DNA of 9,209 bases from Planctomycetota bacterium (GCA_020425885.1 JAGQRA010000349.1:1-9209), one strand, 5' to 3'; positions 1 to 6,944 are shown, counted from the first letter of the stretch. The notes: generated from the letters alone by a model not told the origin. Program-made: numbers and translations.

Positions 1-1805
1 ACCAGAGTCAGAGCACTCGCGTCGTCACGCTACGCCGGCTGCTCAACTCGGCACCGCGCCGGTGCAATCTGGCGATCACGCCGGAACCCGGGCTGGACGT
101 ACGCGGCTCCCGACACACCGCAACCCTGGACGTCGACCCGAAGGCCTACGTTCGCTTCTATGGAACCGTCGCTCCCTACCTTGCCTTGCACGCGAGAGGC
201 CAGCTGGACCTGGAATACCCCTGGCAGCCCGCGGACCCCGAGGTGCTGCTGACCGTCAGCGGAAGCGCGGGGCTCGAGATCGACCTGCTGTTCCGCCAGC
301 TGGATCTCAAAGTCGACCCCCTGTTCGAATGGAACCGCGAGTGGGACCTTTGGGGTCCATCGGGCCTGCCGTCCAACCAGCCGCCCGTAGCCACTGCTAC
401 CACCGCTACATCCCCGCCCGCAGGCATGACGATCGCCCTGCAAGGCAGCGATCCGGACGACGACCCCATCACCTTCGCCATCGCGGACCATCCGACACAC
501 GGCGTGCTTGGGCTAATCGACCCCGCGACGGGTCGCGTCCCCTACTACCCGACGGGAGGCTACCGCGGCACCGACAGCTTCCGCTTCCTGGTGACGGATG
601 GGCGCCTGAACAGCAACGAGGCCGAAGTTGCCATCACGGTTGCAGAGGGGAATCCGCCATCGGCTCACTTCGCCGCGTCGCTCGTCCATCCAACGGTGTA
701 CGTCGACGCTTCCACGTCGTCGGATCCGGAGGATCCCGAATCAGCACTCGAAGTGCGGTGGGATTGGACCAACGATGGCGTGTGGGACACTGATTGGACC
801 ACCACCAAGACCGCGAATCACAGCTACGGGCAAGCCGGGTCCTATGTGATCCGCCTGCTCGTGCGTGACTCTTCCGGCATGCAGTCGACCGCGACGAGAA
901 CGATCAACCTGACAAGCTCAGGCCAACAGGGGTGGAGCCAGTTGAGTGCGGCCGGACCACCGGCGCGCATGCAACACGCGATGGTGTTCGACGAGCTTCG
1001 CGAACGCATCGTGATGTTCGGCGGATCGAACGGCAGCCCCCTCGGCGATACCTGGGAATGGGACGGGAGCACCTGGTCGCAGAAGAACGTGAATGGACCC
1101 GGCGCCCGGCTGGAGCACGCGATGAGCTACGACAGCCTTCGAGGGAAGACGCTCCTGTTCGGTGGCAGCAACGGCAGCTACCTCGGCGACACCTGGGAAT
1201 GGGACGGCTCCACCTGGTCACAGGTCAACGCCGGCACGAGCGGCCTCCACCCGCGCGATCGTCACGCGATGGTGTTCGACGGCACCCGAGGCAAGACGGT
1301 CCTCTATGGCGGCTACGTTCCGGGCGTCGGCGGTTTCGACGACACCTGGGAGTGGAACGGGAGCAGCTGGACCCAGGTCGGCGTCGGCGGACCTGGGCAC
1401 ATCCATTCCCATTGCATGGCATTCGATGCCGCCCGAAGCGTCACGATGCTCTTCGGCGGAGTCGACAACTCCGGCACTTCTTATTCGGCGAGCTGGACCT
1501 GGAATGGAAGCGGATGGAGGCAGCTCGCTGCCACGGGCCCTGATCCGACACACAACAACGCAATGGCCTACGACGGCAATCGCGCCCGCGTGGTCATGTT
1601 CGGTGGCTACAAACCAGGCCTTGGCAGCCTTCGCACGACCTGGGAGTGGAATGGCGCGAGCTGGTCTCTGGAGTCCAACGAAGGGCCCTCGGACCGCGGG
1701 AACCACGCCATGTGTTTCGATTCCACCCGAGATCAGGTAGTGCTCTTCGGCGGAGCTCATGCGAGCGGCACGCTCGGGGACACCTGGGCCTGGGGCGGCC
1801 AGTAG
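1..1805 (+). CDS. Large modular surface protein, C-terminal part: tandem-95/cadherin-like + PKD + six-blade kelch propeller (5' partial)
   Basis: The frame is open from base 3 to the TAG at 1803-1805 with no stop, so the gene starts before the window; 600 residues are visible. A TTG at 186 could serve as a start but would split a continuous beta-rich segment, so I do not use it. Domains in visible residues: 1-124, alternating hydrophobic/polar strands with many Trp, not recognised; about 125-216, a bacterial Ig/cadherin-like 'tandem-95' domain (NQPPVA opening, GSDPDDDPITF, THGVLG, GTDSFRFLVTDG); about 217-307, a PKD domain (STSSDPEDPES, WDWTNDG, YGQAGSYVIRLLVRD); 310-600, six kelch-type repeats. 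The protein ends on the last blade, with no sorting tail such as PEP-CTERM. Such proteins are typically exported and act in adhesion or ligand binding, but that role is inferred because the signal peptide is outside the window. Codon use looks less GC-extreme than in mfd: hand counts give 37 of 60 G+C at 961-1020 against 42 of 60 at 8581-8640. Confidence 0.85.
   Translation, partial: QSQSTRVVTLRRLLNSAPRRCNLAITPEPGLDVRGSRHTATLDVDPKAYVRFYGTVAPYLALHARGQLDLEYPWQPADPEVLLTVSGSAGLEIDLLFRQLDLKVDPLFEWNREWDLWGPSGLPSNQPPVATATTATSPPAGMTIALQGSDPDDDPITFAIADHPTHGVLGLIDPATGRVPYYPTGGYRGTDSFRFLVTDGRLNSNEAEVAITVAEGNPPSAHFAASLVHPTVYVDASTSSDPEDPESALEVRWDWTNDGVWDTDWTTTKTANHSYGQAGSYVIRLLVRDSSGMQSTATRTINLTSSGQQGWSQLSAAGPPARMQHAMVFDELRERIVMFGGSNGSPLGDTWEWDGSTWSQKNVNGPGARLEHAMSYDSLRGKTLLFGGSNGSYLGDTWEWDGSTWSQVNAGTSGLHPRDRHAMVFDGTRGKTVLYGGYVPGVGGFDDTWEWNGSSWTQVGVGGPGHIHSHCMAFDAARSVTMLFGGVDNSGTSYSASWTWNGSGWRQLAATGPDPTHNNAMAYDGNRARVVMFGGYKPGLGSLRTTWEWNGASWSLESNEGPSDRGNHAMCFDSTRDQVVLFGGAHASGTLGDTWAWGGQ
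930..1802 (+). repeat. Six tandem kelch-type repeats (47-51 residues each)
   Basis: Aligning the translation by eye gives six consecutive units of 47, 47, 51, 49, 49 and 48 residues that fill visible residues 310-600 exactly. Each unit has the pattern xW(S/T)Q...GP...HAMxFD...R...(V/L)(M/L)(F/Y)GG...(T/S)WxWxG. The double Gly and the spaced Trp residues are kelch hallmarks. The first unit opens with GWSQL and the last closes with TWAWGGQ, which is what a closed six-blade propeller with an N- and C-terminal strand clasp would look like. The first two units are also similar in DNA: 54 of 66 bases match between 1016-1081 and 1157-1222, 141 bases (47 codons) apart. Confidence 0.85.
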
Positions 1806-1883
1806 CCCTCCTGGCGCGCGGCATCCCTCACGAATCTGCTCCCCCGCCTGCGGCCGACGCCCGACCCGATCGCTCGGCAGCGC

Positions 1884-2882
1884 ATGAACATCGCAACCCC
1901 CGCGTCCGCGGCTACTCTCGCCGCCCTCCTGCTCCCGGCCTGCACCTCCGGCACCGACACCGACGCCGGCGCCCGGATCGACAACGGCAACGCCCTCGAG
2001 ATCGCCGCCGCAGCGATCGCTTCCTCCAACGGGCTCGTCGATTCCGCCAGCGCGGACCGGGCCACCGCCGCCGCCATGCTCGCCGAGGCGGAGCCGGCGC
2101 TGCGCTTCGACCTCAAGTCGTTCACGCTCCGACAGCTCGAGGAGATCGACGGCGGCGAACCGCTGCCGGCCACGATCACGAATCCGGGCCCGCTCGGCGG
2201 CTATGTCCTGATCGACATCGTCGATCTGCCTCCGTTGGACGAGCCTTCGACCGGGGACTCGCTCGCGTTCACGTTCTTCGACTATGTCGACCATGCGGTG
2301 GATGGCGGCACGATCACGCTCAACGGCGTCTGGCGTGTCGACCTCGGCGAGGTGACCAACAACTACCGCATAGACCCGACCTGGCGGTTCGAGGCGAACA
2401 ACACCTTCGAGAACTTCACCGCCTCGCGCGGCAGCCTGTTCGCGACCATCAGCGGCAGCTACCGCGCAATCTACGTCAAGGAACTGCTGGGCGGCTCGGT
2501 GGACCTCCGACTCGACACGACCTTCGACAACAACGAGGTCACCCTGCTGGCCGGCACAGGGCTGTTCTACACCGACGACTTCGTCACCAACACCTACACG
2601 ATCGACACCGGCGGCTCGCTGCGGAGCAACTCGTTCGGCGTCATCAACTACAGCACGGCGGAGACGTTCACCGGCGCGGTGCTCTCGTACGGCCTCGGCA
2701 GGAACTCGGTGCGGGTGCCGCAACGGCCGACGGCCGGGGTGCTGTTGGTCGAGGGCGAAGGCTCCGCCCTGCAGGTGGTCGCGCTGAGCACCGGTCGCGC
2801 CCGCATCGAAGTCGACAGCGATGACGACGGCGTCTTCGAATCGTCGTTCGAGGTGTCCTGGACGGATCTCGAGAATCACTGA
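1884..2882 (+). CDS. Predicted lipoprotein of unknown function
   Basis: A 332-residue protein starting at ATG 1884 and ending at TGA 2880-2882. The N-terminus is a short hydrophobic leader with a lipobox-like LLPAC, Cys20 being the expected lipidated residue. Pro at -2 and the lack of a basic residue before the hydrophobic core are atypical. After it comes a Ser/Thr/Gly/Asp-rich linker, an Ala-rich helical stretch (about 40-70), then a body that looks all-beta, with many short Thr/Asn/Gly-rich strands (GTITLNGVWRV, GSLFATISGSY, GGSLRSNSFGV). The C-terminus has an acidic Asp-rich turn (EVDSDDDGVFESSF) before SWTDLENH. I do not recognise a family. The gene lies 78 bases after the kelch gene in the same direction. 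No Shine-Dalgarno-like purine run is visible before the ATG; the frame stays open back to the kelch stop, but no better start lies there. Its body has the codon bias of its neighbours, which supports a real gene. Confidence 0.75.
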   Translation: MNIATPASAATLAALLLPACTSGTDTDAGARIDNGNALEIAAAAIASSNGLVDSASADRATAAAMLAEAEPALRFDLKSFTLRQLEEIDGGEPLPATITNPGPLGGYVLIDIVDLPPLDEPSTGDSLAFTFFDYVDHAVDGGTITLNGVWRVDLGEVTNNYRIDPTWRFEANNTFENFTASRGSLFATISGSYRAIYVKELLGGSVDLRLDTTFDNNEVTLLAGTGLFYTDDFVTNTYTIDTGGSLRSNSFGVINYSTAETFTGAVLSYGLGRNSVRVPQRPTAGVLLVEGEGSALQVVALSTGRARIEVDSDDDGVFESSFEVSWTDLENH

Positions 2883-2893
2883 GCGAGAATCAC
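2871..2893. repeat. Short direct repeat at the convergent gene ends
   Basis: The 9-mer GAGAATCAC occurs at 2871-2879 and again at 2885-2893, 14 bases apart, spanning the stop codon of the lipoprotein gene and the 19-base gap before the stop of the convergent DUF4185 gene. It may be a trace of a small slippage duplication. I find no convincing stem-loop plus T-run here, so no terminator is called for either gene. Confidence 0.35.
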
Positions 2894-2901
2894 CGGCGCG
2901 G

Positions 2902-4446
2902 TCACTCGACCAGCTCGAGCCCACCCACCGTGACGAACCCCCACCGCGCCGTCGAGTCATCGACGATCTCGAGCCGCACGGCCTCGCCGCGGAACTCGTC
3001 GATCCGCCAGCGGAACGGCACCTCGACGTCGTTCGACCGGCGCCCGCGCGTGCTGCGCAGCACTTCCTCGCCGCGCCGCAGCTGCACGGCCTCGCTGCCG
3101 CCGGTCACGAAGCCGCGCAGTTCGGTCGCCGCCTCGGGCACGGTGAACTCCTGCCACAGCCGGCCGCGCACCTCGTCGCCGCGCGGGGCAACGTAGGTCA
3201 CGACCGCCCAGCTGCCGTCGTCGCGTTCGAACGTCGCGAATGGGTCACCCTCTTGCCGCCACCCCGTGAGCTTGCCGTTGGCGAAGCCGAGATTGCGGGG
3301 TCGCTTCCCCTTGGCCGACGCCTTCGCGGCGACGGGCGCGACCTTCGGCATGGTCCACTCGACCCCGGGCGCGGCGACATGACTGCGCACCAGCCGCACC
3401 GTGTACGGATTCCAGGTCGACAGCGTGTAGACCAGAGCGAACACTCCCGGCGCCGGTGACGAACACCATGCCGGCACCAGGTACGGCCCGTACTCGCCGC
3501 CCCATTCGCCTTCGCGGCCGGGCTCGGCGAGGCCGTCGTCATAGCCGACCGCGTCCGTCTTCTGGTGCATGCGATAGCCATAGCCGCGGTCGCGGCTCGG
3601 ATCGAAGATCACGACCGGATCGCTCCAGGGCCCGGTCGGCGAGGTCGCGGTACGCAGGTGAATGCCGCGTGGCAGCTTCGCGTTGCAGGTCATCGCCAAC
3701 ACCTCGCTGTCGGGCAGGCGGCGCACGCTGAACTCGCCGATGCAGTCGCTGGTGACGATCGGTCTGGCCGTGCTCTCGTCGGCCCCGAACTCCGGCCAGT
3801 AGCGCCACGCCGAGCGGTCGGCGAGTTCATCGGGCGCGACTCGCGCCAGGAACAACGAACTCTTGCGATAGGCACCCGAGCCGAAGATCCACACCTGATC
3901 GCCATCGGCGACCAGGCTGAGGTTGACGAACTTGTCGGTCGCGACGCGGTGGTCGAGCTCGAGCCTGCCGAAGTCATGCCCGTTCGCATGTGTGAGCAGC
4001 GAATGGCTGTGGCGTTTCGTGCGCCGGCTCCAGCCGCTCGAGAAGAAGACGTAGCTGCGATCGCCGACGGTGAAGCCCTCGACCGGCACATCCATCCCGC
4101 CCGGCACGAACTCCGGCGGCGCCAGCGTCATGAAGCGGCCGCCTTCGCGCACGTACCACTCGAGCGGCGGCACACCCGCGGCGAGCGGCCCGAGCCCGGT
4201 CCAGGCCACGCTGTCGTGGTCCCGTTCGCGACGATCGAGCGTCCACGAGTCACCGAACAGGAACACGAGCCGATCACCGCACGGGAACGAGACACCGAGG
4301 TCGGTGCCGGCGAGGCCGACCTCGGCGAGCGCCGCCTTGGGCAAAAGCGTGCCGATGTGTTCGGTCGCGAGCCAACGCCATGATGTGGCCTGCGCCGGCA
4401 GGGCGGCGACGGTGAGGACGAGCAACGTGCAGGCTGCATGCGCCAT
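2902..4446 (-). CDS. Secreted DUF4185 protein with C-terminal CBM66-like/jelly-roll domain
   Basis: A 514-residue protein starting at ATG 4446 (minus) and stopping at 2904-2902. Residues 1-20 form a signal peptide with a cleavage site after LPAQA. Residues about 45-357 match DUF4185 as I know it: GTDLGVSFPCGDRLVFLFGD near the start, repeated aromatic/Gly blade strands (VFFSSGW, VWIFGSGAYR), GGEYGPYLVPAW, and YTLSTWNPYTVRLVRS at the end. DUF4185 is a predicted five-blade-type propeller related in shape to glycosidase propellers (GH32/43/68-like), with no established activity. An Ala/Lys linker (about 360-384) leads to a C-terminal domain (385-514) opening NLGFANGKLTGW and closing with DDSTARWGFVTVGGLEL, resembling the lectin-like domain attached to many planctomycete GH32 enzymes. 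This suggests binding or processing of extracellular glycans, which is inference. It lies 32 bases downstream of the cytochrome gene on the same strand and is probably co-transcribed. A weak AGGA (4457-4460) lies 10 bases before the start. Confidence 0.85.
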   Translation of the reverse strand: MAHAACTLLVLTVAALPAQATSWRWLATEHIGTLLPKAALAEVGLAGTDLGVSFPCGDRLVFLFGDSWTLDRRERDHDSVAWTGLGPLAAGVPPLEWYVREGGRFMTLAPPEFVPGGMDVPVEGFTVGDRSYVFFSSGWSRRTKRHSHSLLTHANGHDFGRLELDHRVATDKFVNLSLVADGDQVWIFGSGAYRKSSLFLARVAPDELADRSAWRYWPEFGADESTARPIVTSDCIGEFSVRRLPDSEVLAMTCNAKLPRGIHLRTATSPTGPWSDPVVIFDPSRDRGYGYRMHQKTDAVGYDDGLAEPGREGEWGGEYGPYLVPAWCSSPAPGVFALVYTLSTWNPYTVRLVRSHVAAPGVEWTMPKVAPVAAKASAKGKRPRNLGFANGKLTGWRQEGDPFATFERDDGSWAVVTYVAPRGDEVRGRLWQEFTVPEAATELRGFVTGGSEAVQLRRGEEVLRSTRGRRSNDVEVPFRWRIDEFRGEAVRLEIVDDSTARWGFVTVGGLELVE

Positions 4447-4456
4447 GGCGGGTCCA

Positions 4457-4460
4457 TCCT
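4457..4460 (-). promoter_or_regulatory. Candidate ribosome-binding site for the DUF4185 gene
   Basis: On the minus strand AGGA sits 10 bases upstream of the ATG at 4446, inside the 32-base gap after the cytochrome stop codon. It is the only Shine-Dalgarno-like match seen in front of any of the four visible gene starts. The match is short and the spacing slightly long. Confidence 0.4.
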
Positions 4461-4478
4461 AAGCCGCCACCCGGCACT

Positions 4479-6824
4479 TCACTTCCCCCGCGCCGACTCC
4501 AGATCCCTGACCAATCGCAGCGCCCGTTCGTCGCCGGGTCGTAACTCCACCAATTCGTACGCCCATCGCAGCGCCTGGTCGATGTCCCCGAGCTCGCGCT
4601 GGTAGCTGATCAGCCCGGTCAGGATCTCGACATCGCGCGGGTGTCGCGCATGCGCCGCCTCGAGACTCGCGATCGCCGCCTCGTGTTGCCCGTTCTCCCA
4701 TTGCGCCATCGCGTGGGCATACGCGAACAACGGGTTCTCGGGTCGCAGCCGCGCCGCCTCGGCGAGCGCCGGCATGGCCTCAGCCAGGCGCCGTTGGCGA
4801 ACGAGCAGCAGACCCAGTGAATACCACGCCTCGCCCGAATCGGGCAGGCGCGCCAACAGCTCGCGCACCAGCGGTTCGCCTTCGCCATCGCGGCCTTGAT
4901 CGCGCAGCAGATCGACGCGGTCGAGCGTCGCCACCACCGACCACGGATCGAGGCGGGTCGCGAGCCGATACTCGTCCTCGGCCAGCCGCGACTCGCCGCG
5001 CGCCAGATGCAGGCGGGCCAGGTCGACGTGCGCCCAGGAGCGGTCGGCATTGCAATCCAGTGACGCCCGGTATTCGGCGAGCGCCGCGTCGAACGCCCCT
5101 TGCGTCTCGCCGGGCGGCACGAAAGCGACCTCGGCCAACAGCCGCGCCGCTTCGCTGCGAACACCGAGCACCGGATCGCCGAGCAGTGGCGCAGCCAGTT
5201 CCTCGATCAGGGTCGGATCCACACCGTCGAGCCCGAGCAGCGCACCGAGCCGCACCAGCGGATCGGCATCGGCGACGCTCACGCGCAGCGCGACCGCCAC
5301 CTTCTCGCCGTCATGACCGGCGAGCATCGACAACGCCGTCGCCCGCACGATGCCGGGCACCGCCGCATCCGCCGCCGTCACCACGAGCCGGCGTTCGGCA
5401 TCGGCCGCACCAATGCGGCCGGCATGCAACGCCTCGGCATAGTGTGGCGGCCGTTTCGGAACGCCATACATGTCGACGACCGCCTGCGCCGCCCAGGCCG
5501 CGGTCCGGTCGTGATGGCAATCGTTGCAGGTGTTCGGCGTGCCAAGCCGCACCGACAGGTCGGGTCGCGGCACGCGGAACGAATGGTCGCGGCGCGGATC
5601 GACGACCATGTAGGTGCGTTGCGCCATGTGGCAACTGATGCAGCGCGACGCGGTGCCGCCCGGCTCGTGATGGTGATGCTCCGGCACATCGTAGGTCGCC
5701 GCGCTGTGACACCTGAGGCACAGGTCGTTGCCCGCCGCCAGCAACCGGGCGCTGTGCGGTTCGTGGCAGTCGCTGCAGACGACACCGGCCGCGTGCATCT
5801 TGCTCTGCAGGAACGAGCCGTAGACGTAGACCTCGTCCTCGATCTGGCCGTCGGCGTGATACAGCCCCTGGTCGAGCAGCGTCAGCCGGCGGCTGTCGAG
5901 GAACGGTTTGCCATAGGCGAAGCCGGCGGTGAGCGCGCTGCTGCGGGCATGACAGCGCGCACAGGTGTCGATCTGCTGATCGGGCCGATCGCGTTCACGC
6001 AGGCTGGCGATGGTCGCGCCCGGCTCGAACTGCCAGTTGCCGCTGCGATGCAACTCGACCGTGAGACCGCGCTCGACCGCGGCGCCGAGGCCGCCAGACA
6101 CCGCACCCTCGCCGCGCACCTCGGCCCAGGCGACGTGGCGCGAGCCCGGCCCGTGGCAGGCCTCGCAGGCGACGTCGAGCTCGGACCACGCCGAAGCGAA
6201 GCGATCGCCGGCGACGTCGTAGTTCTTGCGCAGGTCGGTCGAGTGGCAATCGGCGCACATGAAGTTCCAGTTCTGGTTCGGACCGGTCCAGTGCAGCGGA
6301 TCGCCCGCCGGCACCTCCGAGTCCTGATAGAGATGGAACCAGCGCTGACCGCCCTGCTCGCGCGGGCGGCTGTCCCAGGCGATGCCGAGGCACTGCAGCC
6401 GACCGTCCGGGAAGGCGATCAGATACTGCTGCAGCGGCGTGAAGCCAAAGACGTAGCGGACCGTGTAGTCGCGCAGCGCGCCATCGGGCCCGTCGGTCCG
6501 GACGACGAACTCGTCGCCGCGGCGACTGAAGGTCGAGGTGACGCCGTGATAGGTGAATGTCGCATCGTCGAAATCACCGAGCACCGTCTCGGCACCGACC
6601 TCCTGCATGGCGAGGTCGTGGTGCGACCCGGTCCAACGCGCGGCCTCGAGTTCGTGACAACGCGCACAGACGCTGCCGCCGACGAACGTCGCCGGCGTGG
6701 CCGCGGCCACGGTCACAGCCGGGTCGCTCGCCGAACTCGGCGACCGCCTCGAAACCACGATGCCGATCGCGATCGCGACGGCGACGGACCCGGCGAGGGC
6801 CGCGACGACAAGCCAGGTCCGCAT
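4479..6824 (-). CDS. Membrane-anchored octaheme c-type cytochrome with HEAT and TPR repeats
   Basis: A 781-residue protein, ATG at 6824 (minus), TGA at 4481-4479. Residues about 4-25 form one hydrophobic anchor followed by SRR, then a low-complexity linker. Eight CXXCH haem sites begin at C53, C190, C220, C288, C350, C369, C395 and C433; there is no CXXCK site of the NrfA type. Extra His (H68-H69 in GSHHDLAM; H383-H386) could be distal ligands. Strings such as FTPLQQYLIAFPDGRLQ, HLYQD, DPLHWTG, QNWNFMCADCHST, YMVVDPRRDHSFRVPRPDLS and LGTPNTC match the cytochrome c554-like/doubled-CXXCH family often annotated as multiheme cytochrome with TPR. Residues about 487-566 look like HEAT repeats; 598-767 are five 34-residue TPRs. 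The haems must be attached outside the cytoplasm, so the body is expected in the periplasm; the likely role is electron transfer, substrate unknown. An upstream in-frame ATG at 6923 would add 33 residues ahead of the anchor, so 6824 is preferred. No clear Shine-Dalgarno. Confidence 0.9.
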   Translation of the reverse strand: MRTWLVVAALAGSVAVAIAIGIVVSRRSPSSASDPAVTVAAATPATFVGGSVCARCHELEAARWTGSHHDLAMQEVGAETVLGDFDDATFTYHGVTSTFSRRGDEFVVRTDGPDGALRDYTVRYVFGFTPLQQYLIAFPDGRLQCLGIAWDSRPREQGGQRWFHLYQDSEVPAGDPLHWTGPNQNWNFMCADCHSTDLRKNYDVAGDRFASAWSELDVACEACHGPGSRHVAWAEVRGEGAVSGGLGAAVERGLTVELHRSGNWQFEPGATIASLRERDRPDQQIDTCARCHARSSALTAGFAYGKPFLDSRRLTLLDQGLYHADGQIEDEVYVYGSFLQSKMHAAGVVCSDCHEPHSARLLAAGNDLCLRCHSAATYDVPEHHHHEPGGTASRCISCHMAQRTYMVVDPRRDHSFRVPRPDLSVRLGTPNTCNDCHHDRTAAWAAQAVVDMYGVPKRPPHYAEALHAGRIGAADAERRLVVTAADAAVPGIVRATALSMLAGHDGEKVAVALRVSVADADPLVRLGALLGLDGVDPTLIEELAAPLLGDPVLGVRSEAARLLAEVAFVPPGETQGAFDAALAEYRASLDCNADRSWAHVDLARLHLARGESRLAEDEYRLATRLDPWSVVATLDRVDLLRDQGRDGEGEPLVRELLARLPDSGEAWYSLGLLLVRQRRLAEAMPALAEAARLRPENPLFAYAHAMAQWENGQHEAAIASLEAAHARHPRDVEILTGLISYQRELGDIDQALRWAYELVELRPGDERALRLVRDLESARGK
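4524..5033 (-). repeat. Five tandem 34-residue TPR units in the cytochrome
   Basis: Residues 598-767 of the cytochrome divide into five consecutive units of exactly 34 residues, each with Pro at position 30 (LDP, LLARLP, RLRP, ARHP, ELRP) and small/aromatic residues at the usual TPR positions. About 14 residues follow to the stop. A weaker TPR-like stretch (about 575-597, AALAEYRASLDCN) precedes them. TPR arrays bind protein partners, so this is the likely docking part of the protein. Confidence 0.85.
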
Positions 6825-6944
6825 CGGTGCATTGTTGCCGGCGAAGCAGCAGGAAAGCAGGCGACCTGCCAGGAAGTTTCGGACCGACCCCGGACCAGAC
6901 CGCAGGCCGGTAGAAAGCCCCATCCTGTCGGCTAGCCTGCGCGC
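6825..6944. promoter_or_regulatory. Divergent intergenic region between cytochrome and mfd genes
   Basis: These 120 bases must hold the promoters for the minus-strand cytochrome/DUF4185 unit and the plus-strand mfd gene unless they are driven from elsewhere. I cannot place convincing -35/-10 boxes. Two small structures stand out: a perfect 5-base inverted repeat with a 3-base loop (GCAGG 6857-6861, CCTGC 6865-6869), and a near-direct repeat CGGACC-GACC at 6880-6889 and CGGACC-A-GACC at 6891-6901, offset by 11 bases, about one helical turn. Either could be an operator; both could be chance in GC-rich DNA. Confidence 0.4.

Noticed and set aside
186..1805. TTG 186 as the true start of the kelch gene
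   Set aside because: The frame is open to the window's left edge and the upstream residues continue the same beta-rich pattern, so the gene most likely begins outside.
1806..1883. Terminator or promoter between kelch and lipoprotein genes
   Set aside because: Only short GC palindromes (such as GCGCGC and CGATCG) are present, with no T-run and no paired -35/-10 boxes.
1646..2824. 392-codon plus-strand frame overlapping kelch and lipoprotein genes
   Set aside because: Arg/His/Pro-rich out-of-frame translation typical of GC-rich shadow frames; it spans two real genes and the gap between them.
1218..2960. 580-codon minus-strand frame across the kelch and lipoprotein genes
   Set aside because: It is codon-aligned antisense to both genes and crosses their intergenic gap. 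Its product is Arg/Gly/Ala/Val-rich with no domain, whereas the plus strand gives clear kelch repeats and a lipobox.
3565..4383. 272-codon plus-strand frame
   Set aside because: It is the codon-aligned complement of the DUF4185 gene and has no recognisable domain.
4479..6824. Nitrite reductase NrfA or hydroxylamine oxidoreductase
   Set aside because: There is no CXXCK site, and I could not identify an HAO-type crosslinking Tyr by eye. The family-specific strings fit the TPR-type multiheme cytochromes better.
6822..6923. Upstream ATG at 6923 for the cytochrome
   Set aside because: It would add 33 residues without a signal sequence ahead of the hydrophobic anchor, which is best placed at the N-terminus from the ATG at 6824.
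5100..6935. 611-codon plus-strand frame
   Set aside because: It is the codon-aligned complement of the cytochrome, whose eight CXXCH sites and TPRs fix the minus strand as coding.
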